Assembly (NCBI RefSeq): GCF_001747895.1
Contig: NZ_LNNB01000008.1
Location: forward strand, 1-64,000
Direction: 5' to 3'
Source of the DNA: Staphylococcus equorum
Lineage (GTDB): Bacteria > Bacillota > Bacilli > Staphylococcales > Staphylococcaceae
Length of the DNA: 64,000 nt
Shown: positions 8,366 through 17,682 of the stretch, piece by piece
How the letters are laid out: each line of letters starts with the position of its first letter
How positions within the stretch are numbered: position 1 is the first letter of the stretch
Program-made: the position numbers and the translations under genes
Notes under the pieces: generated by a model
Seen by the model: only the letters and a program-made list of their open reading frames with translations
Databases searched by the model: none
What the model was told of the DNA's origin: nothing

Positions 8366-9796
8366 TTAAGTGTTTGGATTATCTAGTTTTTTTTGAGACG
8401 GAACAAATAAAACTAGAAGTAAGGCAATTATAGCTAGTATCGTCATAAAGTAATATGCATCACTTGAGCCTAAAACAGACGCTAAGGACTGTATTGTTGC
8501 ATTACTAGCATTGGGTGAGTCTTGTGATAGATTTTCAGCATGACCTGAAGTTTGAGCTGTGAATATTGTAATTATGATAGCTGTTCCAACAGCCCCAGAA
8601 AGTTGGCGAATCGTATTATTAATTGCCGTGCCATGTGAAACTAGTTTTGTAGATAACGCGTTTAGGTTAGCAGTATTTAATGGCATTGTTATAAAGCTTA
8701 ACCCTATTCTTAAGAAAATAGTTCTAATCATTAAGAAAGTAAATGTTGTAGATTCAGTTAAATCTGTGACAACCCACATAGAAGGTATTATAAAAATAAG
8801 ACCAATTACAAATACAAATTTCGCCCCATATCTGTCGTATATTTTTCCTGTAACTGGAGATAGAAAGGCGTTTATAATCGCACCTGGTAATAACACTAAC
8901 CCTGCTTCGAATGCTGTAAAACTTCTTCCATCTTGCAAGTATAGTGGTAATAAAATCATATCTGCATACATCATCATAGTTATCATGACATTAATAATAG
9001 TAGTAATTGTAAACAGCTTATTTTTGAAAACATCTAGATTAAGCAATGGATCAGAAGATTTAATTTGTCTCATACAAAATAGCGTGATAGTTATAAGACC
9101 TATAATTATAGACGATAGTACAATACTATCATTCCAGCCGCTATTGCCTGCAGTACTGAAGCCGTACAGAATAAGCCCAAATCCAATCGTGGATAATATT
9201 ACACTTGTTACATCTAACTTACTTTCTTCTTTTTCAGTCACGTTAACTAAATATTTAATCGATAATAACAATATAATTACAAAGAGTGGAATTAAGCCTA
9301 TAAATAACCATCTCCATGAAAGATACTCGATAACAAAACCTGATAAAGTCGGTGCTATTGCAGGAGCAAATATTATTGCGAACCCAATATAGCCCATCAT
9401 TGTTCCTCGTTTTTCTGGAGGGAAGAGGAACATAACAACGCTCATTAGTAACGGCATGACGATGCCTGCTCCTACAGCCTGAATCATTCGACCTATAAGT
9501 AAAATAGTAAAAGTCGGTGCTATTGCACAAAGAATACTACCAATTAATAAAAATGACATCGAACTAATAAATAATTGTCGAGTAGTAAATCGCTTCATTA
9601 AATAAGCGGTAATAGGTACTAATATCCCATTAACTAGCATAAAACCTGTGAACATCCACTGTACCGTAGTTGCTGATACAGAAAAAACTTCCATCAAGTT
9701 ACTTAATGCCACATTTAGAAGTGTTTGATTTAGTGTAGACAAAAAACATCCTGCTACTAATACAGTCAAAATGACTTTTTTATTTATATTTTCCAT
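8366..9796 (-). CDS. MFS drug exporter, DHA2 (14-TMS) family
   Basis: A 476-aa proton-coupled multidrug efflux protein. Motif C of drug antiporters (IGFAIIFAPAIAPTLSGFV) and the RMIQAVGAGIVMP block of the EmrB/QacA group are visible. Hydrophobicity suggests 14 membrane helices. The ATG at 9796 is preferred over one 22 codons upstream because AAAGGAGC precedes it. It diverges from the TetR-type gene at 9969, with an imperfect inverted repeat at 9826-9846 just upstream of the exporter start, so local repression is likely. The substrate is unknown. Confidence 0.88.
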   Translation of the reverse strand: MENINKKVILTVLVAGCFLSTLNQTLLNVALSNLMEVFSVSATTVQWMFTGFMLVNGILVPITAYLMKRFTTRQLFISSMSFLLIGSILCAIAPTFTILLIGRMIQAVGAGIVMPLLMSVVMFLFPPEKRGTMMGYIGFAIIFAPAIAPTLSGFVIEYLSWRWLFIGLIPLFVIILLLSIKYLVNVTEKEESKLDVTSVILSTIGFGLILYGFSTAGNSGWNDSIVLSSIIIGLITITLFCMRQIKSSDPLLNLDVFKNKLFTITTIINVMITMMMYADMILLPLYLQDGRSFTAFEAGLVLLPGAIINAFLSPVTGKIYDRYGAKFVFVIGLIFIIPSMWVVTDLTESTTFTFLMIRTIFLRIGLSFITMPLNTANLNALSTKLVSHGTAINNTIRQLSGAVGTAIIITIFTAQTSGHAENLSQDSPNASNATIQSLASVLGSSDAYYFMTILAIIALLLVLFVPSQKKLDNPNT

Positions 9797-9825
9797 TACA
9801 TGAAGCTCCTTTATAATCATTTGAC

Positions 9826-9846
9826 TTATCAACACAGTGTCAATAA
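9826..9846. promoter_or_regulatory. Candidate TetR-type operator
   Basis: Two arms TTATCAACAC and GTGTCAATAA form an imperfect palindrome in the divergent region, 30 bp before the exporter start. Its position fits autorepression by the neighbouring regulator. No experimental support. Confidence 0.4.
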
Positions 9847-9968
9847 AGTATAATGGTAGCAATATTATGTAGGCATGTCTATCGACATTATTTTAAATAA
9901 GTCTACTATACGACAATTGGTTGATTTGTGTTAATAAAATGTATACTTAATAGATAAGGGGCAATAAA

Positions 9969-10511
9969 ATGAATGATAGAAAAAAAGAAGATCCTCGGGT
10001 AACACGTTCTAAAAGTATGTTTAAAAATGCTGCAATAGAATTATTGATGGAAAATTCGGATGTGAGAAAACTAACGGTTCAAAAAGTTGCTAAATACGCT
10101 AATTTAAATCGGGCAACGTTCTACTTACATTTTTATGACATCAATGATTTGTTGAAAAAAATAGGTTACGATATTTTTGATGATTTATTATTAAAAAATC
10201 TTCCTATATTACAGTTAAATGATGCTACAGAGAAAGAGAAGCTAGTTGAATTTTTAGATTATTTTTATGAAAATCGTAAAATTCTATCGATATTCTTTGC
10301 AAATACAGATTTCAAAAAAAAGTTACATTTAATATTGGTTGAGTTTGTTGTTATTAATGGAGAAAAGCAATCATTAAATACAGAAAAAGCGATATTATCT
10401 ACTGATATTCTTGCTTCTTCATTACTTGGAATCATTACATGGTGGGTTAAAGATGGAGTAGAGCATAGTTCTGAATATATTGCTAACCAAATTGTTGGGT
10501 TATATCGTTAG
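9969..10511 (+). CDS. TetR/AcrR family transcriptional regulator
   Basis: A 180-aa regulator with an N-terminal helix-turn-helix (TVQKVAKYANLNRATFYLHF, about residues 37-56) typical of TetR proteins and a helical ligand domain. The start codon follows AAGGGGC. It is transcribed divergently from the DHA2 exporter and probably represses it until a toxic ligand binds. The C-terminal domain resembles the group in which TetR-like regulators control QacA-type exporters. The ligand is not predictable. Confidence 0.87.
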   Translation: MNDRKKEDPRVTRSKSMFKNAAIELLMENSDVRKLTVQKVAKYANLNRATFYLHFYDINDLLKKIGYDIFDDLLLKNLPILQLNDATEKEKLVEFLDYFYENRKILSIFFANTDFKKKLHLILVEFVVINGEKQSLNTEKAILSTDILASSLLGIITWWVKDGVEHSSEYIANQIVGLYR

Positions 10512-10551
10512 TTTTTAGATGGAAAAATTTATAACGGTTTTCATTTTAATA

Positions 10552-10715
10552 TAGGATCAAATATTATGGTTCGCCTGAGCTGGTTTAAGGTTTACAAGTG
10601 CTGATGCACTTGCATAAGTAGTGCTAGTCTTGCTAATGCAAGAAGTACTACTTTACATGCATAAGAACTACTTATTCACGCGCACAATTTCTTGCGCGTG
10701 AAAGTAGTTCTAATA
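10552..10715. repeat. Palindromic GCATAAG-type repeat cluster, copy A
   Basis: The 10512-10746 gap holds CGCCTGAGCT followed by nested palindromes joined by GCATAAG: AAGTGC/GCACTT, TAGTGCT-type, then AACTACTT..CACGCGC with GCGCGTG..AAGTAGTT. The same grammar recurs at 57765-58050. It is a dispersed non-coding repeat upstream of ung; its function is unknown. Confidence 0.6.
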
Positions 10716-10746
10716 TGTTAAAATACTAACTGAGGTGAGAGGGAAT

Positions 10747-11403
10747 ATGGAATGGTCAGATGTTTTTCATGAAATTATTACGCGACATGACTTTAGTGCG
10801 ATGCACGAATTTTTAGAAAAAGAATATACAACAGAAATTGTATATCCAGATAGAGAGAATGTTTATCAAGCATTTGATTTAACACCATTTGAACAAGTGA
10901 AAGTTGTCATATTAGGTCAAGATCCATATCACGGACCGAATCAAGCACATGGCTTAGCTTTCTCAGTACAACCAGATGCTAAGTTTCCACCTTCATTGCG
11001 TAATATGTATAAAGAACTTAAAGATGACATAGGTTGTGAAAGAACAACGCCACATTTACAAGATTGGGCGCGTGAAGGTGTTTTGTTATTGAATACCGTT
11101 CTGACTGTCCGCCAAGGAGAGGCACATTCACATAAAGAAATTGGCTGGGAACTTTTCACAGATGAAGTGATTCAAACTGTATCTGAACAATTAGAAAATG
11201 TTGTGTTTATTTTATGGGGAAAACCCGCACAACAAAAAATCAAATTGATAGATACGTCGAAACATCATATCATTAAGTCTCCACATCCAAGTCCTTTATC
11301 TGCTTATCGTGGTTTCTTTGGTTCAAAATCATATTCTCAAGCAAATACGTATTTACAAGAAAATGGTAAAGCACCAGTAAATTGGTGTGAAGGTGAGGCA
11401 TAA
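10747..11403 (+). CDS. ung: Uracil-DNA glycosylase, family 1
   Basis: Removes uracil from DNA as the first step of base excision repair. The water-activating motif [17 protein letters not shown] (about residues 58-74) and the C-terminal [13 protein letters not shown] loop are both present, and the 218-aa length equals that of S. aureus Ung. The ATG at 10747 is chosen since GAGGTGAG precedes it; an in-frame GTG at 10735 lies within this site. The next gene begins 3 nt after its stop, forming an operon with the YwdI- and YwdK-like genes as in Bacillus. Confidence 0.96.
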   Translation: MEWSDVFHEIITRHDFSAMHEFLEKEYTTEIVYPDRENVYQAFDLTPFEQVKVVILGQDPYHGPNQAHGLAFSVQPDAKFPPSLRNMYKELKDDIGCERTTPHLQDWAREGVLLLNTVLTVRQGEAHSHKEIGWELFTDEVIQTVSEQLENVVFILWGKPAQQKIKLIDTSKHHIIKSPHPSPLSAYRGFFGSKSYSQANTYLQENGKAPVNWCEGEA

Positions 11404-11405
11404 AC

Positions 11406-11795
11406 ATGGAAAAAGATAAGATCATACACTTAATTGAGCAAGAATTAGTAGCAGCGGACGAAGCAAATCATAATGCTGAATTTGAAAAGCACATTTATGC
11501 TATTCACACGTTGACTTCACTTGTTACAGGGTCGACAAGCCAGCATAAAAGTTATAAAGATAATACGTATGATGTTTCTTCGTCCTTCCAAACATCTACT
11601 ATAGTAAATAATGGTACTTCAAAACCGCAATCAGCTTCTAAAAAACAAGGTGTATCTGCGGAAGAGATTCGAGCGATGGGTGGTAAAACATCACAACCCG
11701 CGTCACAAAATAGCGTTTCTGACACGTCACTTAAATCTAACAAGTTAGTTACTGATGATGAAATAGGTAATGGAGATTCAATATTTGATTTTTAA
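11406..11795 (+). CDS. DUF5327 (YwdI-like) protein
   Basis: A 129-aa soluble protein. Residues 1-40 form a helix with acidic and His-rich character (LIEQELVAADEANHNAEFEK), the middle is Ser/Thr/Gln-rich and likely disordered, and the motif SAEEIRAMGGKTS near residue 80 is the family's most conserved patch. It sits between ung and a DUF423 gene exactly as ywdI does in Bacillus. The biochemical role is unknown. Confidence 0.75.
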   Translation: MEKDKIIHLIEQELVAADEANHNAEFEKHIYAIHTLTSLVTGSTSQHKSYKDNTYDVSSSFQTSTIVNNGTSKPQSASKKQGVSAEEIRAMGGKTSQPASQNSVSDTSLKSNKLVTDDEIGNGDSIFDF

Positions 11796-11816
11796 TTAAG
11801 AAGGGAAGTAAATAGC

Positions 11817-12182
11817 ATGATGAAAGTATTTATTATATTAGGTGCATTGAACACAATGATGGCAGTAGGAACTGGCGCATTTGGTGCACATGGCTTAGAA
11901 AATAAACTATCGGCAAAATATTTATCAGTATGGGAAAAAGCAACGACTTACCAAATGTATCATGGTTTAGGCCTACTCGCGCTTGGTATTATTAGTGGTA
12001 CAACTTCAATTAATGTGAATTGGGCAGGTTGGCTCATGTTCTTCGGTATCGTCTTTTTCAGTGGCTCATTATACATTTTAGCACTAACTCAAATTCGTAT
12101 CCTTGGCGCAATTACGCCAATCGGTGGGGTTTTATTCCTAGTAGGTTGGTTAATGCTAATTATCGGAACATTTAAATTATAA
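11817..12182 (+). CDS. DUF423 (YwdK-like) membrane protein
   Basis: A 121-aa protein with four hydrophobic segments and the family signature [14 protein letters not shown] near residues 20-33 plus [22 protein letters not shown]423 proteins are small inner-membrane proteins of unknown function. The start has AAGGGAAG upstream. Third gene of the ung group. Confidence 0.88.
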   Translation: MMKVFIILGALNTMMAVGTGAFGAHGLENKLSAKYLSVWEKATTYQMYHGLGLLALGIISGTTSINVNWAGWLMFFGIVFFSGSLYILALTQIRILGAITPIGGVLFLVGWLMLIIGTFKL

Positions 12183-12190
12183 ATTTTTAA

Positions 12191-12220
12191 TTGTTATAGA
12201 ATTCATCTTGTGGGTATAAT
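12191..12220 (+). promoter_or_regulatory. Promoter of amino-acid permease (sigmaA, possible sigmaB overlap)
   Basis: TTGTTA, an 18-bp spacer and TATAAT make a good sigmaA promoter. The same stretch also reads GTTATA, 13 bp, GGGTAT, which resembles a sigmaB promoter. It lies 25 bp before the start codon. Confidence 0.5.
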
Positions 12221-12245
12221 ACAGTCCATGAGGTGAATTTTATTT

Positions 12246-13733
12246 ATGAGTCAAAATGATAAGGAAATAGATAGAGGAGATTTAAAACAAAACTTATCTG
12301 AAAAATTTGTATGGGCTATAGCCTATGGTTCATGTATAGGTTGGGGCGCATTTATCCTACCTGGCGACTGGATTGGTCAATCAGGCCCTATATCTGCAGC
12401 AATAGGTATTGTAATTGGTGCATTATTAATGATACTGATTGCAGTAAGTTATGGTGCTTTAGTTGAACGTTTTCCAGTTTCAGGTGGGGCATTTGCATTT
12501 AGTTTTTTAGGATTTGGAAGGTACGTCAGTTTCTTCTCATCCTGGTTTTTAACTTTTGGATATATATGTGTTGTAGCTTTAAACGCAACAGCATTTAGTT
12601 TATTAATTAAGTTCTTACTACCAGATATATTAGAAACTGGTAAGTTATATACTATTGCAGGATGGGATGTTTATATAACTGAGATTCTTATCGCTTCGTT
12701 ATTATTAATTGTCTTTATGTTTATAGCAATTAAAGGTGCAAGTGTTTCAGGATCTCTACAATTTTATTTCTGTGTAGCAATGGTTATAACAATCTTATTA
12801 CTATTTTTCGGTTCATTCTTCGGGAATAACTTCTCTTTTGAAAATTTACAACCGTTAACTAATGAAAAAGAAGGTTGGTTTACATCCATTATTATGATTG
12901 TGGCGGTAGCGCCATGGGCATATGTTGGATTTGATAATATTCCACAAACAGCAGAAGAATTTGATTTTGCGCCGAATAAAACATTTAAATTAATCGTTTA
13001 TAGTTTACTTGCCGCAGCATTCACTTATGTATTAATGATTTTATACACAAGTTGGTTAAGTAGTTCATCAACAAGTTTAAATGGTAATTTATGGTTAACA
13101 GGTGCTGTGACACAAGAAGCCTTTGGTTATATTGGTTTAGCAGTGCTAGCAATTGCAATTATGATGGGGATATTCACTGGTTTAAATGGTTTCTTGATGA
13201 GTTCAAGCCGTTTATTATTCTCAATGGGACGTTCAGGCATTATGCCTTCTGTATTTAGTAAATTGCATAAAAAATATAAGACACCTTATATTGCAATTTT
13301 CTTTTTAGTTTCTGTTACATTAATTGCACCGTGGCTAGGACGTACTGCATTAACATGGATTGTTGATATGTCTTCAACAGGTGTATCAATTGCTTATTTG
13401 ATTACATGTTTATCAGCAGCGAGACTCTTTAGTTTTGATAAATCAAGTAACACATACGGACCTGTATACAAAGTTTTTGCGATATTAGGTTCAATCGTTT
13501 CATTTGTGTTCTTACTCTTATTATTAGTTCCTGGGTCACCAGCAGCACTTTCAACACCATCTTATATCGCATTGGGCGGTTGGTTAATTATTGGTTTAAT
13601 TTTCTTTGTTGTACGTTATCCAAAACTGAAAAATATGGATAATGACAGACTAAGTAAACTTATTTTAAATCAATCAGAAGATGAAATAGTAGATTTAATT
13701 AATAAAAATAAATCAGATAAAGCGAACAACTAG
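12246..13733 (+). CDS. APC-family amino-acid permease
   Basis: A 495-aa membrane transporter with about twelve hydrophobic segments. The first helix carries the unwound-helix motif SCIGWGAFILPGDW (about residues 29-42), equivalent to the GxGIF substrate site of amino-acid/polyamine/organocation transporters. The C-terminal tail is charged and cytoplasmic. It is monocistronic and followed by two terminators (13820-13866, 13902-13953). Substrate not assignable; an equivalent permease occurs in this position in S. aureus. Confidence 0.85.
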   Translation: MSQNDKEIDRGDLKQNLSEKFVWAIAYGSCIGWGAFILPGDWIGQSGPISAAIGIVIGALLMILIAVSYGALVERFPVSGGAFAFSFLGFGRYVSFFSSWFLTFGYICVVALNATAFSLLIKFLLPDILETGKLYTIAGWDVYITEILIASLLLIVFMFIAIKGASVSGSLQFYFCVAMVITILLLFFGSFFGNNFSFENLQPLTNEKEGWFTSIIMIVAVAPWAYVGFDNIPQTAEEFDFAPNKTFKLIVYSLLAAAFTYVLMILYTSWLSSSSTSLNGNLWLTGAVTQEAFGYIGLAVLAIAIMMGIFTGLNGFLMSSSRLLFSMGRSGIMPSVFSKLHKKYKTPYIAIFFLVSVTLIAPWLGRTALTWIVDMSSTGVSIAYLITCLSAARLFSFDKSSNTYGPVYKVFAILGSIVSFVFLLLLLVPGSPAALSTPSYIALGGWLIIGLIFFVVRYPKLKNMDNDRLSKLILNQSEDEIVDLINKNKSDKANN

Positions 13734-13819
13734 TTGTTCTTATGAATAATAATCATGTTTTTTACATGTAAAATTATATAATTCTAACATTTAAATTTGG
13801 ATTATATAATTGCATATAC

Positions 13820-13866
13820 GCCCTTCAATACAGACACATTAAAAGTGTTTATATTGGAGGGCTTTT
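13820..13866 (+). terminator. Terminator after permease
   Basis: Stem GCCCTTCAATA..ACAC with GTGT..TATTGGAGGGC followed by TTTT. Confidence 0.8.
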
Positions 13867-13901
13867 ATTATTAGATCTTTGATTATAGAAATAGCGAGTA
13901 A

Positions 13902-13953
13902 CAAAAAAGCCTGAGAAAAATCATTTGTAATAATGATTTTTCTCAGGTTTTTT
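13902..13953. terminator. Bidirectional terminator before ThrE-type genes
   Basis: Perfect stem CCTGAGAAAAATCATT with AATGATTTTTCTCAGG, flanked by an A-run and a T-run; it ends the minus-strand exporter operon. Confidence 0.88.
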
Positions 13954-13970
13954 ATTTAGCATCATGCGTT

Positions 13971-14429
13971 TTAAATTCTTTTTTTACGTATTTTCGTACC
14001 AGAGACAATAAGTTTCGATATTTGATCAGCAAAAAGTAATCCTAAAGCGATAGCACCAGCAATTAAAGTCACTTCTAACATTGTATTAATTGCTTTACTA
14101 AATTCCAATAGAATCAAGCTTTTTGTTGCATCGAATGCAAGACCACCAGGTACGAGTGGGATAATACCTGGAACCATAAATATAATTACGGGTTCCTTTT
14201 TATAACGAGCCATGATGTGACTTAGCATACCTAACGCAATACTTCCAAAGAAACTAGAATATATAGTATGGAAATGAAAACCTTCATAAAATAAAATATA
14301 AAACATCCATCCACATGCACCTACAATACCAACTGTGTTGTATAGGCGTTTTGGCACATCAAATATCACACCAAAGAAAAGGGAAGCAGTATAACTAAAT
14401 ATTAAATTTAAAATCCAAAACATAGACAT
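13971..14429 (-). CDS. Threonine/serine exporter, small subunit (ThrE C-terminal-like)
   Basis: A 152-aa protein with about four to five membrane segments, the DUF3815/ThrE_2 half of the ThrE exporter. The conserved VPGIIPLVPGGLAFDATKS region is visible (about residues 77-95). It follows the large subunit by 5 nt; in Corynebacterium the two halves are fused in one protein. Likely exports threonine or serine; the substrate is family inference. Confidence 0.85.
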   Translation of the reverse strand: MSMFWILNLIFSYTASLFFGVIFDVPKRLYNTVGIVGACGWMFYILFYEGFHFHTIYSSFFGSIALGMLSHIMARYKKEPVIIFMVPGIIPLVPGGLAFDATKSLILLEFSKAINTMLEVTLIAGAIALGLLFADQISKLIVSGTKIRKKRI

Positions 14430-14434
14430 TGCTC

Positions 14435-15208
14435 CTAAAAAATAATGAGTATAGTACCAACACCGGCGCCTATACCAAAGGCAGTCACTAGGGCTTCTAG
14501 TGATTTAGTGGTAAATAGTAACATGTGACCGGCGAATAAATCTTGAATGGCATTCGTTATTAATACACCAGGAACGATAGGCATTACTGAAGCTATTATA
14601 ATAGTAGATATCGAACCACCGGGTATTAAATGATGTCCTGAAACGGTTATGAGACCGATGACAATTGCGCCCATAAATTCTGGAATGAATTGAGCGTGTA
14701 ATTTTCGTTGAAGCGTTTCTACAACAATGAAGCCAAAGGAACCAGCCAAAATAGCAGTAAGTACATCTGTTAAGATGCCACCTTGAAGATATAAAAAACT
14801 GGCTGCGATAACAGCGGCAGCAATAAATTTGAATATTAGATCATGGTTAATGCTTTGCTCATGATATATTTTTTGCAGTTCTTGAAAGGCATCTTCAAGT
14901 GAAATGTCACCTAAAGCAAGCCGCCTAGATATACCATTTGTTCTTGATATGCGATGAAGATTCGTATCTCGCGTTTTAATTCTGAAAATCCTAGGATAAG
15001 ATTCGTTATGTAACATGAAGTTAATGACTGTATTAGTTACGAAACTATTGCTTTCTGGATAACCTAACGTAGTTGCAATCCGAGTCATTGTATCTTCAAC
15101 TCTGGAACCTTCTGCACCAGATTCCAACAGAATACGTCCTGCGAGCAAAATGACATCTTTCGCCATTCTTTCATCATAACTTTCAACTGTTTGATTGTAT
15201 ATTGTCAT
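14435..15208 (-). CDS. Threonine/serine exporter, large subunit (DUF1212/ThrE)
   Basis: A 257-aa protein with a soluble N-terminus (GRILLESGAEGSRVEDTMTRI, TNTVINFMLH), then five hydrophobic segments including the GGSISTIIIASVMPIVPGVLITNA motif of ThrE. It forms a two-gene operon with the small subunit. The long gap upstream (15209-15774) holds the RsaA-like RNA on the other strand. Confidence 0.87.
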   Translation of the reverse strand: MTIYNQTVESYDERMAKDVILLAGRILLESGAEGSRVEDTMTRIATTLGYPESNSFVTNTVINFMLHNESYPRIFRIKTRDTNLHRISRTNGISRRLALGDISLEDAFQELQKIYHEQSINHDLIFKFIAAAVIAASFLYLQGGILTDVLTAILAGSFGFIVVETLQRKLHAQFIPEFMGAIVIGLITVSGHHLIPGGSISTIIIASVMPIVPGVLITNAIQDLFAGHMLLFTTKSLEALVTAFGIGAGVGTILIIF

Positions 15209-15399
15209 TTAATCACCAATAATGAAGTATTTAACTAAAGCTATGTTTTTGTATTCATAGCATAGGAATAAGTTATTGAGTTAATAATTTTTATTGTAAC
15301 ACTTTACTCATAAAAATTGTTAGAGGAATCAGAAAGTAACTTATGCGCTTTATAAATTTTAAAATATAACATTTTATACAATTTAAGTAATTTAAATAT

Positions 15400-15424
15400 G
15401 TTTCAAATTTCGCAAATAGGCTAA
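15400..15424 (+). promoter_or_regulatory. Likely sigmaB promoter of the RsaA-like RNA
   Basis: GTTTCA, a 13-bp spacer and GGCTAA fit the sigmaB pattern GTTTAA-N13/14-GGGTAT at 4-5 of 6 positions in each box and sit about 8 bp before the predicted RNA start. S. aureus RsaA is sigmaB-dependent. Confidence 0.6.
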
Positions 15425-15431
15425 AATAATA

Positions 15432-15567
15432 TTAGTTAGCTGTTTCAGACAAATATTGAGTAGCGACAATATTTAACAGTTAATATTAAATTAAGTAGTG
15501 ATTAAAGTTCTCCCAAACACACTACACAGACTCAGGCACACTTGTTCAACGGCAAGTGTGCCTTTTT
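15432..15567 (+). ncRNA. rsaA: RsaA-like small regulatory RNA
   Basis: About 136 nt fold into a long 5' hairpin (TTAGCTGTT with AACAGTTAA, inner AAATATTG/CAATATTT). Next comes a stem GTAGTG/CACTAC whose loop displays TTCTCCC, and then a strong terminator (GGCACACTTG/CAAGTGTGCC, TTTTT). Position (between the permease/exporter genes and hemQ), length, C-rich loop and sigmaB-type promoter agree with S. aureus RsaA, which represses the global regulator gene mgrA through such a loop. Identification rests on synteny and anatomy. Confidence 0.78.
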
Positions 15568-15665
15568 ACTCGCTCTGCTTTCAACATGTTATTTGTTCTT
15601 GGTTCGCAAGCTTACGCTTGCATAACTCGCTCTAGCTTTCACCATGTTGAAAGCAGAGCGAGTAA
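15566..15665. repeat. Long inverted repeat with competing hairpins
   Basis: A 21-bp arm at 15568-15588 is perfectly complementary to 15643-15663. A third, similar arm (15624-15646, starting AACTCGCTCTAGC) can pair with the same right arm, so two strong stems exclude each other. Between them lies GCAAGC-TTAC-GCTTGC followed by ATAAC. It directly abuts the RsaA-like terminator. Seen directly; function unknown. Confidence 0.7.
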
Positions 15666-15687
15666 GAACGAGTTATGGAATATGTAA

Positions 15688-15735
15688 ATGCATAAAAAAA
15701 TGCCGACAAAGTTGGATACTTTGCCGACAGTCTTA
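15688..15735 (-). terminator. hemQ terminator, repeat-family member
   Basis: On the minus strand, stem GTCGGCAAAGT with ACTTTGTCGGC is followed by seven T residues. It resembles the repeats at 1-68 and 57483-57556, including the adjacent TGCATAAAAAA. Confidence 0.8.
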
Positions 15736-15774
15736 TACGCTTCCATTAATATGAATAGAATCGTTTATTGTATT

Positions 15775-16524
15775 TTATAATGAAAATAGATCTTGTAAGA
15801 CATCTTTTGTGATGATATTACCTACAAAGAAACTACCAAAGTCGCCGTAGCGTGCAGTCGTTTCATCAAATCTCATTTCATAAACAATTTTTTTGAATTG
15901 AAGTGGGTCTTCTGCAAAAAGTGTAACGCCCCATTCATGATCGTCAAAACCAACAGATCCAGTGATGAATTGTTTGATTTTACCTGCATATTGGCGACCA
16001 ATCATGCCATGATCATGCATAAGTTTCTTTCTATCTTCAAGTGGTAACATATACCAGTTATACGTTTCACCACGACGTTTATCCATTGGATAGAAACAGA
16101 TATATTCAGTACGAGGTAATTCAGGGAATAATCTTGGTTTAATATGAGGATTTTCATATGGATCTTCATCAGATTTTCCTGCAAGATAATTACCTAATTC
16201 TATGATAGAAACATAAGAATATGTTGGAATTAAGAAATCTGTAATTTTCAATTTATTAAATTCATTTTCAAAAGCATTTAAATCTTTCATTTCTGGACGT
16301 AATACCCATAAAAGAAGGTCTGCTTTTTGACCATTAATATTGTAAAATGCATGATCTCCTGCATTATTTGTACGTGCTTCTTCGTGCTTATCTAAAAACG
16401 ATTGTAATTCTTCCACGAGAGATTGACGTTCTTCCTCTGGAACTAAACGTAAAGTAGTCCAATCAATAGCATATAATAAATGTAAACTATACCAACCGTC
16501 TAACGTTTCTGGTACTTGTGGCAT
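15775..16524 (-). CDS. hemQ: Coproheme decarboxylase HemQ (ChdC)
   Basis: Converts coproheme III to heme b in the coproporphyrin-dependent heme pathway of Gram-positive bacteria; earlier called chlorite dismutase-like. The 249-aa protein has the duplicated ferredoxin-like fold and the conserved block [13 protein letters not shown] followed by [15 protein letters not shown], which contains the proximal histidine region. The ATG at 16524 is selected by the AAAGGAGC leader; an upstream in-frame start would add 18 residues. It is divergent from pta as in S. aureus. Confidence 0.93.
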   Translation of the reverse strand: MPQVPETLDGWYSLHLLYAIDWTTLRLVPEEERQSLVEELQSFLDKHEEARTNNAGDHAFYNINGQKADLLLWVLRPEMKDLNAFENEFNKLKITDFLIPTYSYVSIIELGNYLAGKSDEDPYENPHIKPRLFPELPRTEYICFYPMDKRRGETYNWYMLPLEDRKKLMHDHGMIGRQYAGKIKQFITGSVGFDDHEWGVTLFAEDPLQFKKIVYEMRFDETTARYGDFGSFFVGNIITKDVLQDLFSL

Positions 16525-16695
16525 TGTAAATCGCTCCTTTGTGAAAATTTCTATGTCTTCACTATAAAATTCTACCATAAAGGCAGTGTTAAAACATAAG
16601 TAAATGATTACAAATTGGTGACATGGAATTCTATAAAAAAATAACGTATACTATATAGTGTAAATAAATAGATTGAAATTTCGAGGAGGCCCCCT

Positions 16696-17682
16696 ATGTC
16701 TTTATTAGATGTATTACAAGAAAAACTTTCAGGAAAAAATGTGAGAATCGTATTACCTGAGGGTGAAGATGAACGCGTATTAACAGCAGCAACACAATTA
16801 CAAAATACGGAATATGTTACACCAGTAGTATTGGGTAATGAAGCTAATGTGAAGGCTTTAGCTAACGATAAAGGATTAGATATTACTAACATTGAAATTA
16901 TCGATCCAGAAACAAGTGAATTGAAACAAGAATTAGTAACTGCTTTCGTTGAACGCCGTAAAGGTAAAGCGACTGAAGAACAAGCACAAGAAATGCTAAA
17001 AAATGTAAACTACTTTGGTACAATGCTTGTTTATACTGGTAAAGCTGAAGGACTAGTCAGCGGTGCAGCACATTCAACAGGCGATACAGTTCGCCCAGCA
17101 TTACAAATTATTAAAACGAAACCTGGTGTTTCAAAAACATCTGGTGTTTTCTTTATGATTAAAGGAGAAGAGCAATATATCTTCGGCGATTGCGCAATCA
17201 ATCCAACGCTTGAAGCACAAGACTTAGCTGAAATTGCAGTAGAGAGTGCAAAAACTGCTAAAAGCTTTGACATGTCACCGCGTGTAGCAATGTTAAGTTT
17301 TTCAACAAAAGGCTCTGCAAAATCAGACGATGTTGAAAAAGTAGCAAATGCAGTGAACTTAGCTCAAGAGAAAATTGAAACTGACAATATTGAAGATGTT
17401 GTTGTAGATGGTGAATTCCAATTTGACGCAGCAATCGTACCAGAAGTTGCTAAGAAAAAAGCACCAGACGCAAAAATACAAGGTAATGCTAATGTATTTA
17501 TCTTCCCAAGTTTAGAAGCGGGTAATATTGGATACAAAATTGCACAACGTTTAGGCGGTTTTGATGCAGTAGGTCCAGTACTACAAGGACTGAATTCTCC
17601 AGTGAATGATTTATCTCGTGGTTGTTCAACAGAAGACGTGTATAACTTATCAATCATTACTGCTGCGCAAACATTACAATAA
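16696..17682 (+). CDS. pta: Phosphate acetyltransferase
   Basis: Interconverts acetyl-CoA and acetyl phosphate; with acetate kinase it forms the overflow acetate pathway. The 328-aa length matches the short monofunctional enzyme. Visible signatures are VLPEGEDERVL near the N-terminus, GLVSGAAHSTGDTVRPALQ (about 117-135), INPTLEAQDLAEIA and the C-terminal GPVLQGLNSPVNDLSRG. A strong GAGGAGGCCCC leader precedes the ATG. The stop TAA overlaps the lipL start by one base, so the two are translationally linked. Confidence 0.96.
   Translation: MSLLDVLQEKLSGKNVRIVLPEGEDERVLTAATQLQNTEYVTPVVLGNEANVKALANDKGLDITNIEIIDPETSELKQELVTAFVERRKGKATEEQAQEMLKNVNYFGTMLVYTGKAEGLVSGAAHSTGDTVRPALQIIKTKPGVSKTSGVFFMIKGEEQYIFGDCAINPTLEAQDLAEIAVESAKTAKSFDMSPRVAMLSFSTKGSAKSDDVEKVANAVNLAQEKIETDNIEDVVVDGEFQFDAAIVPEVAKKKAPDAKIQGNANVFIFPSLEAGNIGYKIAQRLGGFDAVGPVLQGLNSPVNDLSRGCSTEDVYNLSIITAAQTLQ

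Noticed and set aside
8559..9392. 277-codon open frame on the plus strand
   Set aside because: It is antisense to the MFS exporter, lacks a ribosome site and has the composition of a mirrored membrane-protein gene.
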